From Circinella minor (taxonomy: Eukaryota > Mucoromycota > Mucoromycetes > Mucorales > Lichtheimiaceae): 64,000 nt of DNA. The notes under the pieces were generated by a model that worked only from the letters and a program-made list of their open reading frames with translations, was not told where the DNA came from and ran no database searches. Below, one piece after another: positions 12,165 to 25,494 of this stretch. The stretch covers positions 1-64,000 of the forward strand of contig JAEPRB010000131.1 of NCBI GenBank assembly GCA_016758965.1. Direction: 5' to 3'. Within the stretch, counting starts at the first letter, position 1, and each line of letters starts with the position of its first letter. The translations under genes and the position numbers were made by a program.

Positions 12165-13988
12165 AACGAAAAAAGAACGTAGCTTATTTTTTAAGTTTAC
12201 GAAAAAAAAAGAAAAGAAAAAAAAAAGGCGCTCTTTCTTTCTTTGGAAAGTTCAAGTGGAAAGAAGGTAAAAAAGGGCTGGGGAAAAAGGTACCAAAAAA
12301 AAAGTCAGGCGACTGAAAAAATAGATTGTTACGATCGACTTTTTTTCGTGTAATCTGGTTTGTGGTTGGTGTGAGAGCGGAGGAACTTGAGGAAATCAAA
12401 AAATACTTTTTGTGATTAGTTTCTTCACTAGTGTTTACGTACATCAAGAGTTCCGCATACATTGTAAGAACATTTGTATGTTTGTTCTTTTTTTAAAAGC
12501 ACTTGTCATATACATGAACAGCACATAGACTTCCCTTTATCTTATGGACGATGTGTAAAAAAAAGAGTGAAGCAAAATAAAATAAAATATTTTAGGGTCA
12601 CGTTGGAATAATAAGAGTAGCACAATTTCTCCTCTTTCGTAAAAGTGCTATGGCAGAATGTCTAGCATGGACAAGCCATATTTAGGGAATCCGGGATAAA
12701 GAATGCATGTCAACTTTTAGTCTTTCACCCCTCTTTTTTTTTTGTTCTTCCTGCATGAGCTGCATTTTGCATCATACAACTGGTTGGCAAGACCACAGTG
12801 TTACACAGAGCATTGTTGGGCTATGTCAGTAACAGTGGTCTTGCTTTTTGACTGTGACAACTGTATCTTCCCAGATCTTTCTTGTGTTGCCATGCAGAAC
12901 TCGCTAATATTATTCTATAAATCATCCCACAAAACAGTTATGAAACTTGGACCATGTACTTATTTCGCTTTGATATAGGTTACAGTTATTTTTTAAATAA
13001 CAACAGGTCCAACAACAAAATACCATATAGGGAGATAGACGATCAAGATCATAAACTCTTCAGGTGATTTTTTTCTAACCTTCTCGATCCTCCCTTTTTT
13101 CCAAATCGTATACACCAATCTGATATATGTTCACAAAGCTTGAAAAAGACCATAATCGCTTGAAACTACATTCTATACCGAAAAAAAATACCAAGGAAGT
13201 CAATGCAGCATCTCGTCAAATCGTTGTGACCGAAGATCCTCCATAACAGGGTAACACAAAAAAACTAAATATTAAAATAATAATATTATCTATATTATAA
13301 AATGTTAATTTCATTAGCCTGGATAAAGGCTTAGATACACTTTTTCATATTCTTATACGTCTCTTTTTTTTCTATATATTTATCAATTAATAATAAACCA
13401 GTTTTGCGTTATGTACAAAAATAGTATGACTATCAGAATAAATTTGAATAAATAAAGCCTTTATTAGAAGAAGAGTTGCTTATCTATGCTTTGTTCTTTT
13501 TTAGAAAATAGAGACAAACATGACCTATCAAAGTGCAAGTTCTTTCTTAAACCGACTGTTTTGAGCCACTCTAAAGATTAAAATCAACGAATACGAACCA
13601 GATCCAGCATACGCTCTGCATATTTCATCACTTCCTCGCTCACAAACGACTGAAAATATACAAGATGTTTTTTGTATCATATTTTAATTTCTTTCCTTAG
13701 AAAACATTTTGTTCCCACGTATGCCCTCTATTATTTATCTCTATAATATACTTACTCCGTACAACGACTTCTCCCTATACACAACTCTCGTTTAGCTTTT
13801 CCTCATACTTAGAGTTTCTTCAAATACTGTCTTACACTTAATGATTATAAATATAATGCTGGGTAGTATCACGTACGCATGCGATTTTTTCGTCACGGAT
13901 ATTAAACTGTTATGGCATAACATCATCTGTTGTATCGAATTCTCTTCCCACATTGATAATATGATTTTTCTTTATATATAGCCTTCAA
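12165..13988. other. Intergenic region without a convincing gene
   Basis: This holds the upstream region of the desaturase (12165 to about 12500) and then unassigned sequence. A short open frame at 12742-12978 overlaps an imperfect inverted repeat (12787-12845) and has no recognisable domain. A 39-codon frame starting at about 13127 ends before 13250 and is likewise unassigned. Confidence 0.5.
12787..12845. repeat. Imperfect inverted repeat / potential hairpin
   Basis: The arm GCAAGACCACAGTGTTAC at 12787 pairs with GTAACAGTGGTCTTGC ending at 12845. One arm has a 2-nt insertion, and the loop is about 25 nt. A T-rich run follows. No gene is attached to it, and its function is unknown. Confidence 0.6.
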
Positions 13989-15134
13989 CAAATAAAGAGA
14001 ATTGCTACGGGCGTAGCATGGAGGGGTCGTATTAGTGTCGTTATTGTACGCTACGCTCCTAGTCTGACTTTGATCTTTGATTCATTAAAACCATCCTCAC
14101 TTGGACAATTACTTTTGCTATAGGTTTGCATTAATTTACAGAAAATGGGCCACTGCTGTTAGTTCTACTTTGTAAGGGTAGAATTAATAATAAAATAGTA
14201 ATTGAAAAAGAAGAAAACAATAAAGCCTGAAAATAACAGTGAGATAATAAAAATGAAAATGAATCTCTGGGTGTAACTCTGATGCTGATGCTGGTAAATA
14301 ACAAAGAACATTCTACATATAATTAAACTATAATTCAGTAAGCAATTAATCAAGATACTGTAATATATGTATAACCCATTCATGCAAAAAAAAAAGTAGT
14401 TCCTTCAGACACTGTACCAATATTATCTAAATAATACAGCTTATCCAACAAATACTTGCCCCAGAATGTGGGATTCAACTGATTCAGGCAGATAATAACA
14501 AGACTTCGTATAGAGACGCAGTAACAGTCCTGTATGGCATTTAAACGTCTGGCTCAAATGTTTACCAGAAAATATTGTACAAGACGAACTTGATATATAT
14601 ATACGTATGTACCTATACTGACTTTTTATTAGCTTTCGATATTTTGATTATCTTGCATTATTCTTATTCCTTGTATTTATTAACTTTTACTATTTTAAAT
14701 TATTTTTTACGGAATACTATCCGTGACACGACAATATCCTGATATCACTACTGTATATAATTAATACCTTAATAAATTTTTGTTTTCATATGTACAAATT
14801 ATTTCGAGAATCTATCATCTTATTTTTCATCTCTCTAAATAATCGTATTAAATGGCCTACGTACTGCATGTTCATCTATAAAATAAACTTCTATAAATCT
14901 TGTATTATAAACAGTATTTATAAAAATGACAAAGAGGACATCATCTAAAACCATCTTCGTTAAGCATTATATTTAAAAAAAAATCCAAACCAACCATGAA
15001 AAAGATAGAAGCAATTGTCCAAGTGAGGATGGTTTTAATGGATCAAAGATCAAAGTCAGACTAGGGGCGTAGCGTACAATAGCGACACTAATACGACTCC
15101 TCCATGCTACGCCCGTAGTAATTCTCCAAATAAA
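13989..15134. mobile_element. Non-autonomous inverted-repeat element with 8-bp target duplication
   Basis: The element runs 13997-15126 (1130 bp). It has long terminal inverted repeats of about 119 bp: left 13997-14115, right 15008-15126. Both begin GAGAATT followed by a CTACGGGCGTAGC core, itself nearly palindromic. The arms differ at only seven positions, all transitions. It is flanked on both sides by the 8-bp direct repeat CAAATAAA (13989-13996 and 15127-15134), the expected target-site duplication. The interior (14116-15007) is AT-rich with no transposase-like frame, so it is a passenger element mobilised in trans. An 8-bp duplication is typical of hAT-superfamily elements, but the terminal bases do not show the usual hAT start, so the superfamily is left open. 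Confidence 0.88.
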
Positions 15135-18100
15135 CTGTGAGATTTTTTTTTTAACTTTTTTTTTAACTTCCTTATATTTTCATGTGAGTGCTTATGGCCA
15201 TTATATTAGGTACCATTTTGTTTTTATGATTAAATACATTTCCATCATATAATATTATTTTGATTATTTGTTTTCTATGCGAACTATTCATTCTTAAGTA
15301 TGTTTCTATTTTTACTTTCATCTTGTTTATGTTTATGTTTGTGCTTTACTGCTTTAATACTTTGCCGTAGTTATCATCTTTATTAAGTATTCCTCTTCTT
15401 GTACTTTTCTAGGTTTCTACAGAAAAAGGAATAGCTATTAACTTACATTTTTTAATTTATTATGCTAACCTTAAAAACTTGCTTTCTGTTTTCCGTTAAA
15501 CAACATCAATAATTTGGTGTCAATTTTAATAGCACAATCATGTATCCATTTGCTAAGTATAAGTCAATATTGTTGAACGCAGCTAGATCATATAATTCAC
15601 TTATAACTATCACTAAATATTTTTACAACGATAAATACATATTCACTAGCTCCATTAGTAACATTACAATTATTATGCTATATAAGCCAATACTTTAAAT
15701 AATGTGCCTTAAAAGCTTCATATTTTATAATATACGGAAAGCAAGTTAGCTGACAGGAAAAACTGTTCAGACAACGGAATATAGTGAGAAAAAATTCGTG
15801 TATGATCCGTAGAGATCATTTCTCGCTTCAGAATAGACAAAAACAAAATCCTACGGATAAAATATCTTAATCAGGCAATTATTGTAATTTAGGATTACTA
15901 TTGCTTAATAATTGTAGATAATACTATTGACTGGTAGGTATTAATTACTAGTACAAGGTAATGTGTTTTTATATTGTTATTGAAAGATACGTACTAATTT
16001 TTTTAATCTGTATAATTTATTAGATGAAACATTATTCACAACAAGCGATTATATAAATAGAACAAAAATATTATGCTTGCTTGTTGCGGCTGTTAAAGGA
16101 TAAGAATCCCATCCGTTATGTGACAGTATTGAATGTAGCAGTTGATGTTGTACTGTACCATCACATTTCAATACCCGTAACAAAAAAAGTCGCAAATTTG
16201 GTAATACCCATCCTGTTACGTATATAATTCATTGTACTCGTTGCTATGTTAGAAGTGGATTGAAAATAATATATATGTTTACATTCTATATATAATTTTC
16301 TGTTTCATTTTTATACCTAAAAATTATTATAGATATGGAAAATCCCACACTTCTGTGTCCCCTCAATGACATTTATCATAAATATACAAATAGAAAAACA
16401 CCCTTTTTTTCAGAAAAAGACAAATCATAGAAAAACAGACGAACTGGACCAGTATAAACAAAAAAGAATAAAAGTATGTAAGATTGTTGGTTTCTATGTT
16501 ATTAAACAAGATTCTTTTTTTATATATGTTATAAAAATTGTAACTTTATTATGAGGCATTCTTATATCTATAGGCTATCATTTGTTTATAAGGTGTGTTG
16601 CTGTTTTTCCCAATAGTATGCGTAGAACTCGGTGGCGCCTGTGGGCTGTATTAAAAAAAGGCTCCGTTCCATCTTCGTACTTATGTAAGTTATCCGTCGA
16701 AACATATACTATATCATTAAATATACACACATGGAACGTTTTAAAAAAAACAACATAGAGAGCTTTCATGAATGGTCATTGGACGAAAAAAAAATGTTTT
16801 GATCGACAAATGCTCCCAAACCAACAGGAACGACCATAAAAAAACATCATATTATCTATCAACTAAGTATATTTTTTTTTAAAATAAAATAAAGAGTTAA
16901 TCAGTAGTTTTCTTAGTTTACCTAATAATAATAATTCAAAATATGATATTTTATAAAAAAAAAAAAGTTATTGGTTATGGTAGCAACTCGAAAGATAGAT
17001 ATAGTAGGAATTAGGAAAAAAAAATCTTTTTGTATTATCAAAGAGGTTAGGCTCATTATGATTTATCGTATCATGTAAATATTATTGCTATTAAACAGTC
17101 GGTAGCTATTCAAAACCATACTCTTTATTAGTCTGAACAGCGCGCGTGCGCGGAAAAGTTAATTTTTTTTCACAGTCTTCTTTTTATTATATAATATATT
17201 GTTGCTATGCATGTTTGAATTATCTCATTTGCACACATTTAAATGTGTAACAATTAATTATTAAGAGAGCAAAAAAAAAAAAAACTTATACAGAGAATAA
17301 AAAATTTATGATGTAAAACATAAGAAAAAAAGCACAAGGAATGTAAATATAGGATATATAACATAAAGTCATAAAAGCTTGTAATTAGTAAAATAACTGG
17401 TAATACGTTCAATAAGGAACTTATCATGATTATTGATTCCCGATAATTCTATTAATTCATCCTTCGCCGTCAATGTTCTTTTTATTTATCTTTGGCCGGA
17501 TCTTTTTTTTTTTTATAAAGTTCAATATGTCAATAATAAAGTATAATTTCTCAAAGCGCACGTACATAATAAAAATAAAATAATTGGATAGGATGCTTTG
17601 AGTTGTGTAAGTGATATAAATGTTTACGTTACACTGTGAAAAACAATCAAGAAGAAACCGATCGTACGTATTACAGCGACAAATAAAATGGTGCATTTAG
17701 TGTCTAATAGCTACACAGTTATAGTGAAATTATTATGGCGTAAATGTTAATGAAATATATAACCCAATTACATCAAAATTCACAGGAAGGAAAAGGCGGT
17801 TGTCCAAAATGCTTCAACTCAATCACAAAACTTGGGAGACAGAAGCAAGAAAGGTAAAAAGATCAATTCCAGTTTAGTTTCGCTGATGTTTGAAGAAAAA
17901 AAATCATTAAATTAGAAACTTGTGTTTCCTAAAAATATATGAAACACATCCGTACATTCTTTTATTGTCGATCACTACAATTGAACTCAGGTTTACATAT
18001 TTTAGTCAGCTAATGTTCCTGTGGTCTATTGGTGAATGAATCATTAGCATCTTTTTTTTTTATTATTTCGTTTCGTTTTGTTTATTATAAATATTAAGCT

Positions 18101-19581
18101 TTTGCTATACATTGTTCTCGGTATAACTTTAATGTTTCGTCCTTTTTTTTTCTAGTAAACTATACCCATTACACTCCTTTGTATTAGTGCTTAATTAGTA
18201 ATAAGAAAAATGATCGGAATTGAATTTAGGAAGGGGGAGAATACTGCGTTACTTATCAGGAGTAATATAATAATGCAGTAAGTTATTAGATGGGATCAGT
18301 ATTTTGTTAATTTCAAGCTGTTTATAGAATAAATTTATGGACCCATAACTATGGTAGAGTAGAATAGTCGAAAAGCTTCTATCATTGGACGGAATGAAAT
18401 GGTGTGAGGTTCGTTGTATTTTTATTTATTTGCCGTTTTTTTTCCTTAGAATAGTGAAATAATATGTAGCTGAGTTGATTTCTCTGTAAATCCCCAGTAT
18501 ACAAATAAAAATTAAGCTCTTATATTCCTTTAAAACTATGCAGTTAACAATTTAAACAAAATTATTTAGGTGAATGACAGCATTCCCTATAGAGCAGCAG
18601 CTGCAGTTCAGTTTGTTTTGTATCACCTTTCCATAATAATTTTGTAACTCAGAATAAAAACATTGACCAAAAGTATAAGGGTGCACAACATAAACTCTTA
18701 TTTTGGCGGGTCAAAAAAAAAAGTCGATTAGAAAAGGGGAGTAGCATTTTTTTTTTGGTTAAACATATACAAACCCCCTTTCTAATACCTGTGTTTCGGG
18801 ACTCATTCATTCTTTTATATATGTTACTTTGGGAATTGAAAAATAAGAAAAAAACTCTATTCCACACGTGTTATCGTGCTGATCATATTTAAGAATATCT
18901 ATATTCTATATCACACCACTCTCTCATATCTTAAGCAGAAGTAATAAACAAAAGTTTAATTTCTATTCAACAATCAGTTAGTGAAAATGGCCACAATAAT
19001 TAATTTTTGTTCAACAAAAAAAAAAACGGAATGTTTAGAGTATATGTATTTATATTGTTAATGATGTAAAGATCGAAGACAAACTATAAATGTATTGAAT
19101 ATATCGGTAAGAGAGAGAGAGAGAGAGGAAGAGGGTGAGAGGAAAAGAAGTAATAACGAAAGATGGGCAGCACGCTGAACCTCTTTCTTTCATTACTCTT
19201 ATTTTCTTTGGTGAGAGAGGTTTTATATAGAATATGTAAAAAAAAAAAAAAAAAAAAAGATATGCACAACGAAAAAAAAAAGAACGGAAACAAGTGAAAA
19301 TATGTGTATAAAAAGGAATCGTATAGTGAAGAGAATGGGTAATGTTGATAGAATGCTGTTTTTTTTCGGTTGTTACCATCGTCATCGTCAATGTTTTTTG
19401 TTGTTGTTGTTTTGTAGTATATAAAAAAATGAATGGTAATAACAGTAGATATAAAAATAATATGATGCAAAAAAAAAACACAAAAAAGAAAACAAAAAAA
19501 GAAAACAATATAAGAGGGAGATAGTGGGGAATATATAATGATGGTAGTAGCAGTAGTAGTGATAGTATTTAAATATAATGA
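15135..19581. other. Long gene-poor interval
   Basis: About 4.4 kb without a supported gene. The short frames (16366-16554, 16578-16769, 17457-17696, 18649-18867) lack domains and consist of AT-rich low-complexity sequence. The stretch 16100-16230 is open in one frame (about 35 codons after NPIRYVTVLNVAVDVV) but has no recognisable relatives or obvious start. A small CpG-rich spot lies at 17143-17156. The last 500 bp should be the 3' flank of the next gene, with GA repeats at 19109-19128. Confidence 0.5.
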
Positions 19582-21574
19582 TTAAGTGGAATGAACAGTA
19601 AAAGTAGCGCGTTGATTTTCGAATTGTGCTCGTTTGGAATGGCAAATATGATTTAATATTTGATCAAGTTCGTCGAGTCGATTTTTTGGTTGTTCAGCAT
19701 CTTGATTACTAAGGCGTCTGCCTTCAAGGCGATCTACCTTATTGAACAGACCGTTCATGAACAGGTCACGTTCTTTATCAGCTGTAAGTTGGTATCGTTG
19801 TTTATTGAAGCAAGGTCGATGAAGAGACTTGACCAGCAAGTCCGTCATTTCATAGAGTGAATGTCTATTATTATTATTATTGTTGTTGTTGTTACCGTTT
19901 TCTATAATCTGTTGATGCGATGATAGCATAATGTAAGTATATATGAATTATATTGAAAAGAAAAAAAAAGGGGGAATAAAGAGTAAGAAATAGAAAAAAG
20001 AAAAAGCGAAAAAAGATGAAAAGGTATGTGTTTTAAGTGAAGAAGAATGAAAGATTTGTAAAGAAGAAAAAGAAAAAGAAAAAAGGAAATGAAAAAAATA
20101 AATAGAAAAGGGTATTTATATCCTTCTTACCTGATCTGAGCGAATTGTAGAAGCACTAACTCTTCTTTGGGTAGTGCTATCGGTATCATTATTCCCAGTG
20201 CTAGTGTTGCTACTGCTGGGTACAGAATTGACTCTCTTGACCAGTTTAAACCGAGACATCCGTTGAATCTGCGCGATCGAGTCACACAACATTTTTGGAG
20301 CGGCGTGTCTTCCTTCAATCCTAAGCTGCCGTTCGACTCTTTGATTGTTAAAACGAGGGGTGACATGAGATAGACGATCGATGGCATTAAAAACATCATC
20401 CAATTCTGAATGCGAATGGGGTACTTTTCGTTCTTGTTCAAAATACTGTGGAAGCTTTTCTCCTTTTATCATTGGTGAAAGAGTAACATCAGTTGTAACA
20501 TCTTGGTAGGCTGGTGGATTTTCATCTATATAATGATAATCATCGGTATGATTCACAAGTCGGCTGAGCGATTCCAAATGTTGATAAAATTCTGCCTCGA
20601 CTTCCTTATTACTAAAAGTCAGCTGAGTTGGTAATGACACAAGGGTCTGTCGAATTTCGGAACGCACGTGTTGAAGAAGGTTATTTGAGGAGGTTGTGGT
20701 TTTCATCAGATGACCAGCATCATCAAGGAATGACCCACTTGGGTCATTATTTCGGGTAATAATATTGATCATTTGTAAAAGTACTCGGCAGAGATCACTA
20801 TGCCTAGTAATAAGCCAAAGGTGTTGATCAAGTAAATTTTCAACTTGGCTGAGTAGTGTCGTTAGGTTATGATGATTGTTATGGATGTTACTATTTTCGT
20901 TGCTATTCACCATTGTAGCACTAGCACGGGCCAAGCACTGAGTACTATATCTGATCGATGAAATCAGGTCGGTATGGGTATCAATTCGTTGTTGTTGCTG
21001 CCGCTGTGATAATGATGATACTGTATCATGAATAAGAATGTATTGTAATACGCCGTCTAAACCAGTTAGACATACGTTGTTGAGATTTCGTAAAGACTAA
21101 AAATAATAAAAGGAGAAAGATTTACATATTAGTATATGTGTTAAAAAATAGAACAAAATTTATGAATAGGCTTATAGGGATGAACTGAGATATGATGTAT
21201 ATGCGTGTGTGGCTACAAGGAGGAAAAAAAAGGGGGAGTAAGAATTTGCATAATATGAATATCTTACTTGTGTGGTCGTTGATACAGTTGTTATTACGGA
21301 ACGTGGTTCGGTTCCTACGGTAACAAGAGATTCATTGTAATCAAGAGGTTCCAACATGAGTTGTTGTATTGCAGATTCATCAGGATTCGATCGTTCTGAA
21401 ATGGAATGTTGTCGTTGCTCATTTTGAAATGAAGTAGTAGAAGACTATAATATAAATATGATTATTAATATAATCCCATTGTATTATAATAGTAATACTA
21501 TTAATACTTACGGTAGTATTTGATGCTGACATTGATACTGTTCGTGGTTTTTTCTGCTTTTCCATTGTAGCCAT
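19582..21574 (-). CDS. Hypothetical protein, 510 aa, unrecognised
   Basis: Four exons (21512-21574, 21268-21444, 20131-21096, 19582-19908) join in phase with good donors and acceptors to give 510 aa. The protein starts MATMEKQKKPRTVSMSASNT. It continues with a Ser/Thr-rich N-terminus and a central, probably helical region with regularly spaced Leu (for example SLRNLNNVCLTGLDGVLQYI, LLSQVENLLDQHLWLITRHS). An Asn run follows (encoded near 19870-19893), then a charged C-terminal helix (RLDELDQILNHICHSKRAQF). Two related-looking segments contain 'ELDDVFNAIDRL' and 'RLDELDQIL'. There is no signal peptide or membrane span. I do not recognise the family and assign no function. Consistent splicing across four exons argues that it is a real gene. 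Confidence 0.72.
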
Positions 21575-22958
21575 GATTGATTATAGATGAATAATGAATA
21601 TATAATAATAATAAATATAAATAAAAAAAAAAAAAGTAAAAAAAAAAAAGTGATATAATGGAGAAAGAAGGAAAAGAAAGAAAAAATAAATAAATTGCGA
21701 TTTATTATTTTAGTTTTAAAATTATGATTATTATTGTTAAATGGTGACAACTCCTTAACCAGCTTAGAGTTGAGGTGACCAAGTTTTTTCTGTTATACAT
21801 GTAAAATGTTCTATTTTACTACCCCTTAAAAAATCAGGCCATGTCCATATCTGGGTCAACTAAGAAAAACCCAGACACAAAAAAAAAACTTGGTTCCACA
21901 TATGCTCGTTTTTCCTACACGAAAAGCCATGAAAAGGTAAATTGTATTGAGCAAGTTATAACTTAACTAACCAACAACCCTTTTACCCTTTCCCTTTTGA
22001 AAAAGGAGGGAATGGAATCATTGCAGTGTTATGTATCAAAGCAACCCGCGCCCGCCTTTTTCGCCACTCGCCTCTTCCTCCCATAATGTAATTATACCAT
22101 TCATCTTTTATTATTATTATTATTATTGTTCACAGAGGAGATATGGTGAGTTGGTATATGTTCAAGAGGAAAACATGTTCTAAACGTAAATTCCATTCCT
22201 CAGCTTTGCTTCCCCCCCTCCCATTTTACATACTGTGATAGAACAATCTTCCCCCCCCCCTTTATTAATAAATATCTTGAATTGACATTCAAATTGACCT
22301 GGGCATTATGTATACTTGTGCAAAAAAAAAAAGAGTTATAATGATAATAAAAATAATCATTCGATACTATAAAAAAACAACATTTTTATTTGGGAATTGA
22401 TCGACCTTTTTTTGTGCTTCCCCATAATTCAAATATAAATTCTAAATTTTCTTTGCCATACAATAAAAATCAACTACAACTTGAAAACCATTTAACCGTA
22501 TCACGATTCATTGTATAACGATCCACAAAATTTTTCTTTCTTTGCAAAGCCCCTCATCTTTTCAACGTAAAATTTGAAATTATCATTCTATTACTGGATA
22601 ATAGGCAGGGGGAGGGAAAGAACAAGAATGTAGTTTATAAGTCGTTTCATTTGAGGGGTCATAAGAAGGAGAATATCTTTTTCAGTTTTAAACTATACAT
22701 TTTGAACTTGGTTTATAAGATAAAAGGTTGAGCGACGAAAGGAGGAAGGTTATTGGCTGGGTAGTACTTGGAAAAAAAGTTTATAGTAATGCAAAAAACA
22801 AGCCATCAAACTAAACTTCATATGGTAATTAAAGCGTGACATTGTGTTATCAGAAAAAATAAACTTGTTTGCTTCGTATCTGATTTTTTTTAAGCAACTC
22901 TTCCTTTATACTAATCGTAAAAAAAGTTATTTGATTGTTTTGATGAATAATAAAGATA
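21575..22958. promoter_or_regulatory. Divergent promoter region
   Basis: About 1.4 kb lies between divergent starts at 21574 (minus) and 22959 (plus). It contains A-tracts and ATT runs (22109-22127), a C-rich spot at 22211-22262 and a GC-rich patch with GCCCGCC at 22048-22058. No coding frame is credible; the minus-strand frame at 21508-21750 overlaps the true first exon in the wrong frame. Confidence 0.45.
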
Positions 22959-25494
22959 ATGAAATTTAGTAATCGAATGAAAGTCTTCTGGTACTTGATA
23001 ATAGCAGTCTTGACTATTCTGGTAGAAGTAGGATATGCTTGGAAATTATGGAGTTCTACCATGATTCAAGAAGAGCAACAAAAACAAGAGTCAGGTAAAA
23101 TAAGTCAAAAGATAGATATAGATATTGATAATCCCTTTTTTCACGGTAAATAAAATTAACCGTATACGTACGTATTACCAAGAAGATGATATTTTCGTTG
23201 TAACGTCCCCTCATGAAAAAGCTACTTTGCGTCATGGGTTAGGCAAGTTTTACGTTTTTTTTTTTTTTTTTTGATAACAGTATTTTATTTATTATTTTGT
23301 CGTTATAATATATAAAAAAATAACTTTATCTTTTTTTTTTATATGATGAATTACTCCTTGAATAATAGAGAGATTTCATGCATTACAGGAAAAAGAACAG
23401 GATTGCTTCAAGGATACGGCGAAAATCTTACATGACGGGTGTCGTTCCCTTGCAGCTTCACAACATGACCGAGTTAAATGTAAGTAGCATCAAAAAGTGA
23501 TACGCGATTGGTTTACTTATTGATTCGCCCTTCTCCTTATTAGTACCTTTTAATTTTCTATATTTCCTCCTAAAAAAAAAATAACTTGTTTCTTATAATA
23601 ATTAAACTTATTATTAGATGCTGTCATGTTAACTGTATGTGAACTATCTACAACACAGCTTCCTATTCCAAATGAATGTTATTCACTTCCTGAACAAAAG
23701 CAAGAATGTGTCACGTAAAGTTGTGATTTTCTTTATTATATATTATTACGATAGATCAAAAAAAAAAAAAAAAAAAAAAAAGGTTGTGCTGTGTGAATAT
23801 TCTCATTACGAAAAAAGAAAAAAAAAATTCTTATTTACACACAAAATAGTCAATTGGCTAGTGTACCACAAACATGGACAACATTTAGTGGTAAATCTTT
23901 CTTTTTTTTTTTTCCCGAGTCATTTTTATGTGATACAATTCATTTAAAAAAAAAAGATGTGCTATAATTACTCATAAACAGTACTACCTTTTTTTTTTTT
24001 TAATTTTAATTCATGATAAGGCTATTTCCGGGATGCAGGTAGCTAAAAGCCTTTTCTCTATGTAATACTGATGAAAATGTACTAAGAGTCAATGTTCCAG
24101 GATAATTATAATATTATTAATAATGATAATCATTATCTAATACAAATGAACAATTTCCCACCAATGCACATCTTTTCCATAATAATAATTCAAACTGTAA
24201 TGATAATGATCTAGAAATAATGTGCTTAGCTATTCGATATCCTATTGAACGAGGTAAAAGAAAAAAAAAGTGGATATTATTATATTATATTATATCTTTA
24301 TTTATTATTATTATTATTATCATTAATAAGTATAATATATTATTACTATCATCTAGAGCAATTGGAAGAATTACATCGAAATTTAACAAGAGAACAACTT
24401 AACAACTTGAAGGTATTGCGTGATCAACAACAACAAATCTCTCAATGGCGGGATAAGGAAATAAATAATCTTAAACAAATTCAAAAGGCTCAGCAAGCCA
24501 TGTGGGAGCAATGGTCTAAACGTTTCGAGGTAATAATTACAACAACGTAATGGGTAAATAAAAGAGCCGTGTACTATACGATGTATTATAAAAAAAAACA
24601 AGTAGATTATAACAGTAATGGTTGGCAGGGTAAAATAAAGATGCGAAAGAAAGATAATTGGGTGGAAAATGTGTACGTACACAAAAAAAAAAAAAAATCC
24701 AAGAAATAAACAACCTTGTTAGTTGTTTTTGAAAACTTGTTTTACTTTGATTCCAACCAATGATATTGAATATATGTTTCTTACAGAATGTCCAAGAACA
24801 GACACAAACTTTATCTAATTTTGTCCGTTCAATGCAACAACGGTTAGAGTTAAAGCAAAATCACCAACTTGCCCAATTTGAGCAATTTGATACATTGGTG
24901 CAACAACGCATGGAGCGTATTTGGAATGATATGGAGCTTGGTTTAATACATGCGCTCCATCAGTTACACACTGGTGTAGAACAAACTTTGTTACTTCAAC
25001 GACAAATGCAAATTGGATGGTTTGCTTTTCAAGTAATATACATGTTTATTTAATGATTCGCTTTTAACCATTAGATACAACAAACCATTACAATAATAAT
25101 AATAATTACAATATAGACTTTTTTTTTATTAACAACTACATTTTTTTAATAGGAGGATTGGCAAACAGCATGGACTTTATTGAATACAACCATTGACGAT
25201 ACCAAACGCTCTGTACATCAGCTACAAAAAGATATTGACACTACTCATCGTCAATTTCAAAACATATTTGGCTCACTTACAACATTCTTGCTTCATAACA
25301 GTAAACGGGTTTGGATTATTGTGGTATTCTTTGCTTCTCGTCGACTTGTAACCATGTTGATCACTATGACAGCTAATTTACAGCGATTTTTGGTCTTGTC
25401 AATCGGCCACGTGTCGAACCTCATTACTCATATTACAAGAAGAAAACCTTATCAAGTTCAACTTGAAGAAGTAATACCTTACTTACTACAATAG
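22959..25494 (+). CDS. Kar5/Tht1-like nuclear fusion (karyogamy) protein
   Basis: Multi-exon membrane protein. Exons seen: 22959-23145, 23369-23479, 23618-23714, 23850-23890, a tiny exon 24021-24038, one ending near 24252, about 24357-24529, about 24787-25032 and 25154-25494. The 5' and middle junctions are least certain. It begins with a hydrophobic leader (VFWYLIIAVLTILVEVGYAW). A Cys-patterned luminal domain follows: DCFKDTAKILHDGCRSL, then MLTVCELSTTQLPIPNEC, the characteristic Kar5/GEX1/Brambleberry pattern. Next is a long Gln-rich coiled coil (REQLNNLKVLRDQQQQ, QQRLELKQNHQLAQFEQF), and near the end is a membrane span (VWIIVVFFASRRLVTMLITM). Kar5 proteins act at the ER/nuclear envelope during fusion of haploid nuclei. 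The family call rests on this order of features, not on an alignment. Confidence 0.78.

Noticed and set aside
12742..12978. 78-codon plus-strand frame
   Set aside because: It spans an inverted repeat, has no domain, no upstream exon and no duplicate; kept only as unassigned sequence.
13127..13247. 39-codon frame starting MFTKLEKDHNRLKLHSIPKK
   Set aside because: The composition is protein-like, but it is short and isolated, with no splice partner or promoter evidence.
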